A stretch of DNA of 64,000 nt from Pseudomonas sp. S35 (GTDB lineage: Bacteria > Pseudomonadota > Gammaproteobacteria > Pseudomonadales > Pseudomonadaceae), in assembly GCF_009866765.1 (NCBI RefSeq), contig NZ_CP019431.1, positions 930,001 to 994,000 on the forward strand, given 5' to 3'. The position numbers and the translations under genes are program-made. Positions 9,130 to 17,974 of this stretch are shown one piece after another (position 1 is the stretch's first letter; each line of letters opens with the position of its first letter). The notes under the pieces are model-generated. The model made no database searches, was not told the origin of the DNA, and worked only from the letters and a program-made list of their open reading frames with translations.

Positions 9130-9441
9130 CTATACGCTTTGGATCTGTCGCTTGAAGAACAGTAAGTAACCGGTGGGCAATGCGAAGCCGTAGGCCCAGC
9201 TTTGGGCGTTGTGATTGCCAACCTTGATTTCGCCTCTGACCACGGGTTGGACGCTGACCAGGTCCCAGCCTTCGCGGCCTAACTGAGCGAGACGTTGCTT
9301 GCGGTCTTGATTTTGCAGGAAACCCTGAGTGTCGGGCTCAGCGGTGGGCTCTTCGGACTTGAACATCAAGAGTTTTTTGGTTTGAACGATGTACTCAAGC
9401 GGGGAAAACTCGGTGTGATACTCAAATGTCTGACGAATCAT
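9130..9441 (-). CDS. DUF4177-like small protein
   Basis: A 103-residue soluble protein. Its second half reads LAQLGREGWDLVSVQPV and then ALPTGYLLFFKR, the pattern of DUF4177-type proteins: a small domain with a GxEGWxLVSV core and a final strand ending in KR. The N-terminal half (EYIVQTKKLLMFKSEE) is more variable. It lies on the operon strand between the RAQPRD gene and the plus-strand orphan, with 113 bases before the RAQPRD gene. A good Shine-Dalgarno site (GGAGGTCACC) precedes the ATG. Function unknown. Confidence 0.7.
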   Translation of the reverse strand: MIRQTFEYHTEFSPLEYIVQTKKLLMFKSEEPTAEPDTQGFLQNQDRKQRLAQLGREGWDLVSVQPVVRGEIKVGNHNAQSWAYGFALPTGYLLFFKRQIQSV

Positions 9442-9605
9442 GGTGACCTCCTCAATGACGGAGGTGTCAGCTTTTCAACAACGAGAGCGTGACTTCAATT
9501 GGAAATAGTCGGCAGCTAGCTGATGGTTTTTAGTTTCCTGCTAGCTGACGATCTATTTTCATTGTTGTAGCATCGGATTGGCGTTGACCTCATTTCGAGG
9601 CTTTT

Positions 9606-10040
9606 ATGGCTGTATTTCAAAGAGACTTTCGACGTTTTCAGTTTCCCGGATTTGGAGAGACAGGCACGTGCTTCTTAAGGGGGCGGGTGAACCCGGATGG
9701 AACGTATATCTTTCTATGCTCTCAACTCAAAAACTACACAAGCACGCCCGTTACGAGCGTTGTTGAGGAAATTTTCGCTAAGGCAGTGAGAGAGTTTAAA
9801 AAGGCCGGTCTTGTAAATCGTGAACTGAGCTTCTCGCAAATCGTGGCTTGCAGCCGGTGGGTGGAGCATTACCCTAAAGGAACGGGCAGATCCTCCGATG
9901 ACACTTACGCCCTGGTGAGTTTTGCTAGTGGGGCGAATCCTGCTTGGGACTACGTCTCACTCGAACAGGCCATCAAGGAATGTGGTGTTGAAGAGAGTTT
10001 TTTCTTCATTTCGCCTGAAGATCTCCGGTTTGATCAGTAA
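9606..10040 (+). CDS. Orphan hypothetical protein inside the transfer operon
   Basis: A 144-residue soluble protein read against the direction of the operon. It has an aromatic-rich N-terminal half (FRRFQFPGFGETGTCFLRGRVNPDGTYIF) that looks like a beta-rich domain, and an alpha-rich C-terminal half ending SFFFISPEDLRFDQ. No known motif was recognised. It sits with the neighbouring UvrD-like gene between two blocks of conjugation genes, suggesting a later insertion at a permissive site. Confidence 0.6.
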   Translation: MAVFQRDFRRFQFPGFGETGTCFLRGRVNPDGTYIFLCSQLKNYTSTPVTSVVEEIFAKAVREFKKAGLVNRELSFSQIVACSRWVEHYPKGTGRSSDDTYALVSFASGANPAWDYVSLEQAIKECGVEESFFFISPEDLRFDQ

Positions 10041-10114
10041 TCGCACTTGCGAAGCTCGCATCAGCGGTCCGATCTACAAAAGTTTTGTAATGCTGTGTGC
10101 TGGGCGTATTTGTT

Positions 10115-11581
10115 CTAGTGTGATTGCCCTGTTAGAGATGACCTCGCATCAACATAGCGCTGCATTATGGACAACACCATCGAGTTCAGCGCCAAAATCT
10201 TCATGGCTCGTGTCACAGCTACGTAGAGCAAGTTCAATTCGTCATCTCGACGTCCCTGATCAATATCGGGCGACAGCGGATCAGCGCTAAAGTCGTCATA
10301 CAGACTGACAAAGTCCCATTCCAGCCCTTTTGCTTTATGCCCCGTAGTCAGCGTGATTGTGGCATCCAATTCATTGGCCACAGAACGAACTCGCAGTGTA
10401 TGTATCCGCTGAGGCAGATCTGGATAGGCTGCGATGATTTTGATCGAGCGCAGCATCTCGGTGTCTTGGCTGACCTCGGCAATTTCTACGTACTGTGCAA
10501 AGTCTCGGTAATCCCGCAAAAGCTTGCGGTTCTGGACTTCTTGATTGCGGTTGTGGCTGAACATGTACAGGTCTTCCAGGTCGCGCAGCGAGTAGCTGTC
10601 GATACCACCAACCCAGAAGATCTTGGAGTTGATCGCGACCAAGAGCAAAGCGTTCTCGATAACGCCAGTAACGGTGCGATGGATAAACGTGCGATGCGGT
10701 AGATCTTCAGGCAACGTCCTTTTAACCAGGGTGTTGGAGCCTAACCCCTGCAGCTTTCGTGTCTCCCCCTTGTAGAAGAGGATGATGTTGGCCACGTGAG
10801 CGACCGCAGGGCCGAAACGAAAACTCTGGGTCAAGTAATGACGTTCTGCACCGGCCATCCAATCGCTATTGAGCGCATCCTCGGCACCGCGGAAGCGATA
10901 GATCTGCTGATGGGGATCGCCGACTGTCACCTTGCGGATCCGTTGTGTTTTTACCAAGTCGGCAATAACCGGGTTCACGTCTTGTCCCTCATCCAGAAGG
11001 ATGGCGTGAAACCTTTCGCTCAGGTCGGGCTTACTCAGTTGATACAGCTTCAGGTAGCCGTCGTGTGTAATCGAAATGCCGGTGTCTTGCAGATCGATCA
11101 TCCGTTTCCAGATGATCCTTGCCACGCTCAGAGCATTGTTCAGAAACCGCTCCTGTGCGCTGGTGAGCATTCGTTGTTCCTGGAACCTGGGGAAATGCCC
11201 ACGGCATAGCTCGTCGTCGGCGCTGGCCATGAAGTTGTTCAGCGTACTGAGGACGTCCCGCACGAGCTCCCAGTCCTGAGTATTGATGGCCCTGGCAATA
11301 TCAGTGAGCCGCATATTGTTGGTCTGTTTAGCGGCGTACTGACTGCCGTAGACCGCGTAGGCAAGCCCATGCGCTGTCTTGCAAACCACATTGCGAGGGA
11401 AGCGGCCCTTGGCCGCGAGCTCGACGGATTTGTTGTAGCAGAGGTACAGCATTTTCACCGAGGTGTGATGGGTGGCGTAACCAACCAGTGTTGTGGTTTT
11501 GCCTGTGCCGGCGAAGGCCTGGACCAGCAGCTTGTCAGCTGTTGAATGGATAATGGGCTGCTGTTCTTGAGTCCATTGCAT
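10115..11581 (-). CDS. UvrD/Rep-like superfamily I DNA helicase
   Basis: A 488-residue helicase. Motif I is AFAGTGKTTTL near residue 25, motif II is LLDEGQDVNP around residue 195, motif III is VGDPHQQIYRFRGA, and the C-terminal motifs include LTTGHKAKGLEWDFV and LLYVAVTRAMK. These are textbook UvrD/PcrA signatures, though the protein is shorter than UvrD (about 720) and closer to compact FBH1-like or plasmid helicases. It probably unwinds or strips DNA during repair or transfer. It lies between the PFL_4697 gene and an orphan gene in an operon that usually lacks it, so it may be cargo. The reading frame is complete. Confidence 0.9.
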   Translation of the reverse strand: MQWTQEQQPIIHSTADKLLVQAFAGTGKTTTLVGYATHHTSVKMLYLCYNKSVELAAKGRFPRNVVCKTAHGLAYAVYGSQYAAKQTNNMRLTDIARAINTQDWELVRDVLSTLNNFMASADDELCRGHFPRFQEQRMLTSAQERFLNNALSVARIIWKRMIDLQDTGISITHDGYLKLYQLSKPDLSERFHAILLDEGQDVNPVIADLVKTQRIRKVTVGDPHQQIYRFRGAEDALNSDWMAGAERHYLTQSFRFGPAVAHVANIILFYKGETRKLQGLGSNTLVKRTLPEDLPHRTFIHRTVTGVIENALLLVAINSKIFWVGGIDSYSLRDLEDLYMFSHNRNQEVQNRKLLRDYRDFAQYVEIAEVSQDTEMLRSIKIIAAYPDLPQRIHTLRVRSVANELDATITLTTGHKAKGLEWDFVSLYDDFSADPLSPDIDQGRRDDELNLLYVAVTRAMKILALNSMVLSIMQRYVDARSSLTGQSH

Positions 11582-11590
11582 GGACGGCTC

Positions 11591-12346
11591 CTAAAGGTAT
11601 TTTTTGAAGCTGGATACAGTGATGTAGACGGACACGCCCAATAACACTGCGCATGGCAATAGAATCAAAAGAGGGCTGACGCTGATGGGAATGGCCAGGT
11701 AGACCGTCCAGGGCACTATGGTCAGGGGAATGATCGTCCCTCGGGCTTTGTGATACAGGTAGCTGGACTCACGGCCGGAGCCGAATTTGCGTAGATCCCG
11801 CCGCACCAGGCCGTCGATGAGTCCGGTGAACGCGGCCAGTGCAAAGAGTGGGAGTGTCAGTGTCAGGATGACCATCCGTACACAGAAGGTCAGCACGGAA
11901 TACAGCGCAGCCAAGCCGTAGTCCTGGAACTTGATCATGACTCGGCCGAGCTCGTAGCGGAGATTGAAGGTGCCTGCTTGTTGTTGCGATATGGATCGGG
12001 CGTACTGGGTCAGCGCATTGATGTTGTCCTGCAGGCCGGTTTTCACCATCAGCCAGTCATACACGGTTTCTGCCAGCCAGGTGGCTGTGCGTCCAGGTTC
12101 TTTGATCACAACGCTCTGTAGCAAGTCTTGGGATAGCCAGCTCAATTCATGCTGAAACATCTGCTGGGCATGTTTCCAGCCAGCATCAGGCCAGAACAAG
12201 TACATGCATAGCCATTCAACGATGACGGCGCCCAGCAGGGAGCCGAACATCACCCCCAGGAAGTGAAAGGGAGCCGAGAACAGCATGCCCAGGAAAGTTT
12301 TTTGACCTTCCTGCTGTTGCTGGGCTTTTTCCGCGATATCGGCCAT
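11591..12346 (-). CDS. ICE membrane protein, PFL_4697 family
   Basis: A 251-residue polytopic inner-membrane protein. Hydrophobic segments lie near residues 25-50 (FHFLGVMFGSLLGAVIVEWLC), 145-185 and 205-240, with a basic loop (RRDLRKFGSGRESSYLYHKARG) before the last pair. This is the TIGR03747 family, coded next to the coupling protein in PFGI-1-type elements; it may anchor TraD to the channel, by analogy with TraG/VirD4 partner proteins. It follows traD with an 18-base gap and is co-transcribed. Confidence 0.85.
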   Translation of the reverse strand: MADIAEKAQQQQEGQKTFLGMLFSAPFHFLGVMFGSLLGAVIVEWLCMYLFWPDAGWKHAQQMFQHELSWLSQDLLQSVVIKEPGRTATWLAETVYDWLMVKTGLQDNINALTQYARSISQQQAGTFNLRYELGRVMIKFQDYGLAALYSVLTFCVRMVILTLTLPLFALAAFTGLIDGLVRRDLRKFGSGRESSYLYHKARGTIIPLTIVPWTVYLAIPISVSPLLILLPCAVLLGVSVYITVSSFKKYL

Positions 12347-12364
12347 GGCCTTGCTCCTTCAGGC

Positions 12365-14593
12365 TTATGCGCCTTTCTCGTCGGTGGCCAACTTGCGGAA
12401 ATCATTGACCAGATCATCTGGAAGCGATTCGCCTAATGCTTCATAACCCGGCGCTTGCCACCAATCGCTGCTCGTTCCGGATCCTTTGCGCATACCTTCA
12501 ACCAATGCCTGAAGATCCTTGGGCATGACTTCATCGGGATCGTTTGCCGGCAACGGCATACGAATCTTCCACAGGTTTCCGCCCTCGATCAGGGCAAAGC
12601 ATTGCCCCTTGGGCAGCGCAACGACGTGCGCCGGTTCGATCATCGGCACGCTGACGCTTTGGATCTGGTCGTGGGTGTTGGATGTGAAAGCGGTCTTGCC
12701 ATTGATCGCATCATTGGCACTGCTGGCCGGTGTACTGGTGAACACCTGGACCTTGGGCAACTGGTTGGTCAACAGCTCGGCGGTGGCGGTTTCACGAACA
12801 CGCAACATGAACAGGTTGTTGAAGTTACCGATGACTTGGCCCGCTTTTGCGCGGTTACCGATTTTGGCCTCGATGTCGCTCATGGTCTGGGTGTAGGCAG
12901 TAACCTGCATGCCGGCGCCGCCGCCTTTGTTGATCATTGGAATGAACTCATCGCCCATCAGTTCGTTGAACTCGTCAGCGTGCACGTTAATCGCCACCTT
13001 CCCACCGCTTGCCCCGGGCAAACCATCATCGATGCCGAATTTGTAGATGTGGCCCGCGACTGACACCAGATCGCTGAACATGGAGTTGCCCACTGCCGCA
13101 GCCACCTCTGTATCGGACAAGGCATCCAGACCGACATAGACCACTGCCCGTTTGCGGATGACCTGCATCCAGTCAAAGATTGGTCGTGGGTCCTCAAGGT
13201 CCATGTAGTCTGGAGACAGCAGCTCTGCAATGCGCCCCGTGGTCAGTTTTTCCAGCAGTGGCAGCAGGCTGGCCACAATCTTGTCGAAATAGGTTTTGTC
13301 ATAACGTACCGCTGATCGCAGGCCCTCCATCACAGGATCGGAGATGCGTTGCTGAGTGAGGTACATGTCCAGGGCCACCACGCGCAGCGGTCGATCCTTC
13401 ATAGCAAAACTGAGGTTTTTACGATCGATCTTGCCTTCGACTTCGACGATGGTTTGCCAGGCCTTGGGATCATGCTCGGCAAAGTACTTCTGTGCGTACT
13501 CGATGAAGAGCGCATCGATGTTGGTCACATGCTTGAGGATCTGCTCATAGTCTGGCCTGCGTCCGAGGGCGACCAAGGCGCGTGCGATGATGTTGACGAA
13601 ACGCCAGGCGAACTCGCGGAACGCGGCCGAGTTGCCTTCTCCTGATAGTTGACCGGCAATCCGGGTCGCCACCTCTGAGATTCGACCAAATCGGCCAACG
13701 GCGTTGTAACGAGCGGAGTGGTCGGGCCAGCCTAAATGGAATACGTAAAACTCATCCAGTCGGCCGGCACGCTTGCACTCTATGTACATGCGTTTCAGGA
13801 GGTCGGCATCACCTTTTGGGTCGAAGACAATCACCACCTCGCGATCAAGGTTCATCTCATCAATTTTATCTACGCTGCGCTGGCTCCGATGAACAGGCTG
13901 AACACGGCGACCCATCTGAACACGCCGCCGGGGCCGTCTGCGGGTGCGCCTGATGTCTTGAGTGATAAACAGTTCGGCCAGACGGGTCTTGCCCACCCTT
14001 GTAGTCCCCAGTACCAGGGAGTGCCCAACCCGCTCACCCAATGGCAAGCTGACGTCAGCCTCGTTCGGTTCTATGCCGTGTAAGCGCGGTAGGCCACCTA
14101 CGGGTGGCAGCGGACGTGCTGGATTAAGCGCGACATCCCAAGAGGTGGCCTTGGCCAGAAGCTTGAGTGGGAAGGGGTCGAATTCCAATCGTTCCTCAAG
14201 CCGCCTTGCCCAGTTGTAGGTCGAGGTTGGCTCGACGTACTCGGCATATTTGGGGAGGTAAGTGTCCATCAAGCGCTGGGTATGTTTTTGAGTCCAGCGA
14301 AAGCCTTTGCCAATAAAAAGCCGCTCGTTGCTGACCGGAATTTCTTTGCTGGTCATGGTGTAGTGGGGGAGGCGCCGGATATTGCGTCGGTAGCGCAATA
14401 CCATCAGGGCCTGCTTCAGGCGAACAAACCCAAGACCTAAAAAGCCAGTAGCGGCAACCACTCCAAATAAAGGCGTCAGTGCAAATGCCCAGGGCGCGAA
14501 AATACAAAGCAGCGCTGCAGCAGCACAAACCCAGACCGTGTAAAGCTCGACGGCAGGACGAAGCAATGACTCGATAGTGAAGGGGCTGGCCAT
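12365..14593 (-). CDS. traD: Conjugative coupling factor TraD (SXT/TOL subfamily)
   Basis: A 742-residue VirD4-type coupling protein that recruits the relaxosome to the secretion channel. Two N-terminal membrane segments (about residues 16-62) are followed by a cytoplasmic ATPase. Walker A is LGTTRVGKTRLAE near residue 195, and DPKGDADLL follows a strongly basic stretch (RRTRRRPRRRVQMGRR) specific to this subgroup. The Walker B region contains NVHADEFNELMGDEF, and the C-terminal RecA core has QVTAYTQTMSD. Family TIGR03743. The gene is intact and forms a run with the 80-residue gene upstream and the PFL_4697 gene downstream. Confidence 0.93.
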   Translation of the reverse strand: MASPFTIESLLRPAVELYTVWVCAAAALLCIFAPWAFALTPLFGVVAATGFLGLGFVRLKQALMVLRYRRNIRRLPHYTMTSKEIPVSNERLFIGKGFRWTQKHTQRLMDTYLPKYAEYVEPTSTYNWARRLEERLEFDPFPLKLLAKATSWDVALNPARPLPPVGGLPRLHGIEPNEADVSLPLGERVGHSLVLGTTRVGKTRLAELFITQDIRRTRRRPRRRVQMGRRVQPVHRSQRSVDKIDEMNLDREVVIVFDPKGDADLLKRMYIECKRAGRLDEFYVFHLGWPDHSARYNAVGRFGRISEVATRIAGQLSGEGNSAAFREFAWRFVNIIARALVALGRRPDYEQILKHVTNIDALFIEYAQKYFAEHDPKAWQTIVEVEGKIDRKNLSFAMKDRPLRVVALDMYLTQQRISDPVMEGLRSAVRYDKTYFDKIVASLLPLLEKLTTGRIAELLSPDYMDLEDPRPIFDWMQVIRKRAVVYVGLDALSDTEVAAAVGNSMFSDLVSVAGHIYKFGIDDGLPGASGGKVAINVHADEFNELMGDEFIPMINKGGGAGMQVTAYTQTMSDIEAKIGNRAKAGQVIGNFNNLFMLRVRETATAELLTNQLPKVQVFTSTPASSANDAINGKTAFTSNTHDQIQSVSVPMIEPAHVVALPKGQCFALIEGGNLWKIRMPLPANDPDEVMPKDLQALVEGMRKGSGTSSDWWQAPGYEALGESLPDDLVNDFRKLATDEKGA

Positions 14594-14605
14594 GGTTGCG
14601 TGCCT

Positions 14606-14848
14606 TTAAAGCTTATTGAGTTTTAAGGGGAACTGCTCGTCCAGCTCCTGTTTCACCAGTGCTAGCTCATGTTCCGGTATTCGGTCGGCTAGCTTCTCGC
14701 GCATAGCGATGGCGTCACCCTGTTCTGTGGACGTCACGCGGCCGCCATAAAGCCAAACCACGTAGGTCACTTGCTCCAAAATCAGCTGGCAAGTTCGCGG
14801 ATCTTCCGGTTGTCTGATCACCACGGTGAGTGACTGAGGCGGTGGCAT
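14606..14848 (-). CDS. Small ICE protein next to traD, unknown function
   Basis: An 80-residue soluble protein that begins MPPPQSLTVVIRQPED and continues with a mixed alpha/beta body (YVVWLYGGRVTSTEQGDA), ending in a charged helix. No motif was recognised. It lies 9 bases after the PFL_4695 gene and 12 bases before traD on the operon strand, which supports it being a real co-translated gene of the element. Confidence 0.65.
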   Translation of the reverse strand: MPPPQSLTVVIRQPEDPRTCQLILEQVTYVVWLYGGRVTSTEQGDAIAMREKLADRIPEHELALVKQELDEQFPLKLNKL

Positions 14849-14857
14849 CCCTGTCTC

Positions 14858-15361
14858 CTACTGCTGAATGGCTGTTGCAGTAATGAGCAGTGGGTAGTGT
14901 TTGATTCCAAGGCGCTGCGCCAGGTCATTTGACGGCGCTGGGACCATCTGCAGGTCGCCTGCCCATCGTTGTACCTCTGCAAATCGCTCGGCACTGGCCA
15001 CGTTCACTACCAGGCCTACCGCTTGCAACTGCTGCAGTTGCTCACGGCGTTGAGTCAGCCAGGCTCTGGACATTTCATCGTCACCCACCAGGAAAAGAGG
15101 TTGTAGGCCTGGCGCGTTTATAACCCGGCCCTGCTCTTGGCCGGGGACAAGCTGGTCTGAGTGCACGGGAAAAGACCCATGGCCACGTACCCCCATCGTT
15201 TCGATTGGTGCGGATTGCGCGGTAGGTTCAGGCGCTAAGTCTTGGTAGTAGGGCAGGGCTGAAACGCCGCCCCGGTCTTCAACTACAATCAACGAGCTTG
15301 CGTTCACCATAATTGGGGTGGCCAAGCACAGCAAAAGCACGAAACTCAACAGTCCATTCAT
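14858..15361 (-). CDS. ICE protein, PFL_4695 family
   Basis: A 167-residue exported protein with an N-terminal signal peptide (cleavage about VNASS). The first half contains SLIVVEDRGGVSALPYY. The second half resembles a thioredoxin-like or TrbC-like domain with LVGDDEMSRAWLTQRREQL and GIKHYPLLITATAI; F TrbC proteins have a comparable C-terminal domain, an uncertain similarity. Family TIGR03765. It overlaps the transglycosylase stop by four bases and precedes the traD block. Periplasmic location is inferred. Confidence 0.82.
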   Translation of the reverse strand: MNGLLSFVLLLCLATPIMVNASSLIVVEDRGGVSALPYYQDLAPEPTAQSAPIETMGVRGHGSFPVHSDQLVPGQEQGRVINAPGLQPLFLVGDDEMSRAWLTQRREQLQQLQAVGLVVNVASAERFAEVQRWAGDLQMVPAPSNDLAQRLGIKHYPLLITATAIQQ

Positions 15362-15915
15362 GGGTTGTTCGCCATCAGGTTGATGCCGGTGACCCGGCTA
15401 AGATGTTTGGCAAATGCGCGGCGGTAGCGGGCAGCGGGTTCGCCGCCGGCCGGGCGGTGGTATCGGCCAGCGGCCGTGATCCAATCCCCGCCTTTGGCTT
15501 TTTGCTCGGCCAGGATCTGAGCCGTAACCGAAAGGTTTTTGTAAGGATCCAGTCCTTCGCAGGGGTAGCTGTAACGATGGCCATTGGCACCGATATTGGT
15601 TTGCCCTAGACCGACGTCGACCCGATTGGGGCCAGCGGTCTGAATCGCAAGCATCAGTGCCCTGCATGCATCGCTACGGGTCGCAAAGCGGTAGCCGGCA
15701 CCGGCGACATTTAATGTCCATGGCCAGGGCACGATCTGGCCACGCAGTCGCGTACCGCTCTCCTGCAGTGCGACCGAATAGAGCACCTCGGATGGAACGC
15801 CGGCAGGCAACGCAATCAATTGATAGGCCGGTGGTGGGACCTCGGCACTGTTAGCCATTGCCGCGCCAATTAGAAGAAAGCCAGCCAGCGCTGCGCGTAC
15901 TACTGACGCTGCCAT
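15358..15915 (-). CDS. Lytic transglycosylase (SLT-like), conjugation-associated
   Basis: A 185-residue exported protein starting at the ATG at 15915. A signal peptide (VVRAALAGFLLIGAAMANSAE) precedes an SLT-type lysozyme-like fold: SEVLYSVALQESG holds the catalytic Glu, followed by PWTLNVAGAGYRF, VDVGLGQTNIG and DPYKNLSVTAQIL, which match the ES, GLxQ and AYN-type motifs of family 1 transglycosylases. It probably opens peptidoglycan for the secretion channel. The open frame continues upstream to 16050, but that part overlaps the PFL_4693 gene and lacks a leader. It overlaps PFL_4693 by 16 bases. Confidence 0.88.
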   Translation of the reverse strand: MAASVVRAALAGFLLIGAAMANSAEVPPPAYQLIALPAGVPSEVLYSVALQESGTRLRGQIVPWPWTLNVAGAGYRFATRSDACRALMLAIQTAGPNRVDVGLGQTNIGANGHRYSYPCEGLDPYKNLSVTAQILAEQKAKGGDWITAAGRYHRPAGGEPAARYRRAFAKHLSRVTGINLMANNP

Positions 15916-16688
15916 TGCCCATTCACCTCGCGCACCACAGCTGGTAGCTCGCCGCCGAGTCCAAGGCCGAGCCAGCGGCCGGCGTCGTGATTCAGTGTGA
16001 TTTGGCGGTTGCGCACGCTGGTTGGCTCGATGCCAGCCAGGATGGCCCAACGGCGAATGGTCTCGTCGTCACCTTGGCTACCCACGAAGTACAGATCAAA
16101 GGGTTGTTTCTGAGTCTGAAGGTCTTTCACTCGAGCGATACAGGCGGTGCAACTGTCTTGAACAAAAACAGCTAATCGCCCTGTGCCTTTCAGAGCAGTG
16201 GCGGTGCCAGAGCCCGCCGCAGATGTTGGGCCAGACGATATTTGGATGACTTTTTCATTGGGATAGAGGCGAGCAAAGGCTTGGTCATAAGCTCTTTGGT
16301 AGGCAAGCTCTTTATCGATACGCTGTCGCTCGGCCTGCACCTGCAGTTCTGCGTAGCGTCTACGCTCTTCAGCCGATTTGGCTTCGATGCCAAGTGCGGT
16401 CAACGGATCCAGTCCTGGTGAATAGATGCCGCGTGGTCCCTCCATAACCGTTCGATAACGGGTCCACTCTTGGGGGGTTAACCCCCAAGAGTGGGCGAGT
16501 TCTGTCTGGCTGGCACCTTGGGAAGGATTCTGGATGCCGAGCTCGTTGATTTGAGTGTTTGTAGTTGACGTAGCGTGTTCCGGAGCAGCATGGCAGCCAT
16601 AGGCAAAGGCAAGGATAGCCAAGCCTGTAGTGAGCCGCGAGGTGCCCGTGGATCTCTGCTTTTTTGAGATGGCCGTTGGGAAATACAT
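15900..16688 (-). CDS. ICE protein, PFL_4693 family
   Basis: A 262-residue exported protein. The N-terminus has a hydrophobic segment (LTTGLAILAFAYGCHAAPE), possibly a lipoprotein-like leader. A central domain reads SWGLTPQEWTRYRTVMEGPRG, diagnostic of TIGR03759. A charged helical stretch (EERRRYAELQVQAERQRIDKE) leads to a C-terminal thioredoxin-like part containing a CxxC: VFVQDSCTACIARVKDL. The combination suggests a periplasmic redox-active accessory of the conjugation machine. It is transcribed with the membrane coiled-coil gene 10 bases upstream. Confidence 0.85.
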   Translation of the reverse strand: MYFPTAISKKQRSTGTSRLTTGLAILAFAYGCHAAPEHATSTTNTQINELGIQNPSQGASQTELAHSWGLTPQEWTRYRTVMEGPRGIYSPGLDPLTALGIEAKSAEERRRYAELQVQAERQRIDKELAYQRAYDQAFARLYPNEKVIQISSGPTSAAGSGTATALKGTGRLAVFVQDSCTACIARVKDLQTQKQPFDLYFVGSQGDDETIRRWAILAGIEPTSVRNRQITLNHDAGRWLGLGLGGELPAVVREVNGQWQRQ

Positions 16689-16698
16689 AAAAGAGGTC

Positions 16699-17409
16699 CT
16701 ATTGCGCGACGGTTACAGTTTGCGGTGTTCCAGCCACGTCAAAGCGTGCTGACCTGCCGTCCAGTGTGTTGAGGCGCCACTCAGTACCCGCCACGGCGTC
16801 ACCAGGACGAATTAGATAGATCTGGTTTAACTGTGTGCTGCCTGGCGGTGCTACGGACAAAAAGCGTTCCCCTCCCCGGTACTCGATGCCGATAACGGTG
16901 AAGGGGGGCGTTTTCGGTGTAACGACGCTGGTACTGGGCTTCTGAGCGGGAGATGGTTTGCGGATAATGGCTTTCGGTTTGGAGGGAGCCGCAGCAGCCT
17001 GCTTGATCTGGGATTGGCTTAGTTCGTGAATACGGCTATCGAGCGTTTCGACGCTGGCCTTGAGCACTACTAGCTCCCCTGCAGACGCGGCATTTAGCGA
17101 GAGTTCCTTGGCTGTTTCGGTAGCTTGCTTAGCGTAGGCCTGAGCTGCGTCGATCCGGTTCGACAAGGCCTGCTGACCGGAGCGGAAGTCCTCGTTGGAC
17201 ACCAGGTGCTTGCCGTCTACCGTGTCCAGCCGCTCATCTACTTTGCCCAGCCGAGTCAGCAGTGCATCCAGCGACTCTTTGTCTGCAGTCGCAGCTAAGC
17301 TATTGCTGAGCTGGGAAAGTTGATGATGCTCATAGCCCAATATGCCCGCCATAATGACTAGGCAGACACTGAGAATTGCAGTGGTTCGAGTAGGGCGTGG
17401 TAGGTTCAT
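16699..17409 (-). CDS. Bitopic coiled-coil protein at head of transfer operon
   Basis: A 236-residue protein with one membrane segment near the N-terminus (AILSVCLVIMAGILGYEH), a long coiled coil (about residues 30-130), a Lys/Pro/Ser-rich linker, and a small C-terminal beta domain (FTVIGIEYRGGERFLSVAPPG and LIRPGDAVAGTEWRL). This resembles PilP/PilN-like or conjugal pilus assembly accessory proteins, but no family was firmly recognised. It is the first gene of the minus-strand run, so the operon promoter should lie just upstream. An ATG two codons earlier (17415) is also possible. Confidence 0.6.
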   Translation of the reverse strand: MNLPRPTRTTAILSVCLVIMAGILGYEHHQLSQLSNSLAATADKESLDALLTRLGKVDERLDTVDGKHLVSNEDFRSGQQALSNRIDAAQAYAKQATETAKELSLNAASAGELVVLKASVETLDSRIHELSQSQIKQAAAAPSKPKAIIRKPSPAQKPSTSVVTPKTPPFTVIGIEYRGGERFLSVAPPGSTQLNQIYLIRPGDAVAGTEWRLNTLDGRSARFDVAGTPQTVTVAQ

Positions 17410-17539
17410 GGGCATCCTCGCGCGAAAACGAGGCAACCCTCTCAAACGGGCTCATTTGGCGCAGCAGAAAATAGGTTTCCCAATGAATATGTTTTTCAAA
17501 GCTTGCTTGCCAGACTCCAAAACTCTCCTTAAAAAATGT

Positions 17540-17561
17540 GGCGATAAAATAGGTTATCACC
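17540..17561. promoter_or_regulatory. Dyad between divergent genes, candidate operator
   Basis: GGCGATAA, six bases, then TTATCACC: an inverted repeat of eight bases per arm with one mismatch. It lies in the 176-base gap between the minus-strand transfer operon and the plus-strand zinc-ribbon gene, about 25 bases before the latter's ATG. The position suits a binding site for a regulator of either unit. No regulator was identified. Confidence 0.35.
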
Positions 17562-17585
17562 CTAATCAGCCCTGGAAGGCTCACC

Positions 17586-17948
17586 ATGACGTTTTACATC
17601 TCTCCGTCTTACGATTCGTACTATTCCTGCCCAAATGGTCATAACAACAACAGTGGCGCGACCCATCTTGATAACCAGACGTGGACATGCACTGAATGTG
17701 GCCAATTGATCAATATCACCATGACCGACTATTCCTGCGTCATGCATATCGTCCAGCGTCATCCTGCAAACACCATCCGCATTGGAAACTACATCGTGTG
17801 GGATAGAGGCAATAAGCTCCTGAACATTGGTGAGGTCTACGGCTCCAATGCCCCCACTGGTAAAAAGCAGGCCACGCACTGGAATTTGGTTGTAGAAGGT
17901 TACGGCCTTGGAGCGGTTCCGGCTAACCAGTACATCAACCGGATCTGA
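17586..17948 (+). CDS. Zinc-ribbon-like ICE hypothetical protein
   Basis: A 120-residue soluble protein. The N-terminal part holds CPNGH and, 20 residues later, CTECG, a plausible zinc ribbon. A possible third metal site (YSCVMHIVQRH) follows. The rest is a beta-rich domain (IRIGNYIVWDRGNKLLNIGEVYG). It is read divergently from the transfer operon and is followed 26 bases later by a short ORF that the IS66 element interrupts. No known family was recognised. Confidence 0.55.
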   Translation: MTFYISPSYDSYYSCPNGHNNNSGATHLDNQTWTCTECGQLINITMTDYSCVMHIVQRHPANTIRIGNYIVWDRGNKLLNIGEVYGSNAPTGKKQATHWNLVVEGYGLGAVPANQYINRI

Positions 17949-17974
17949 CACCCGCCCCCCGCGAGGATAGGCCC

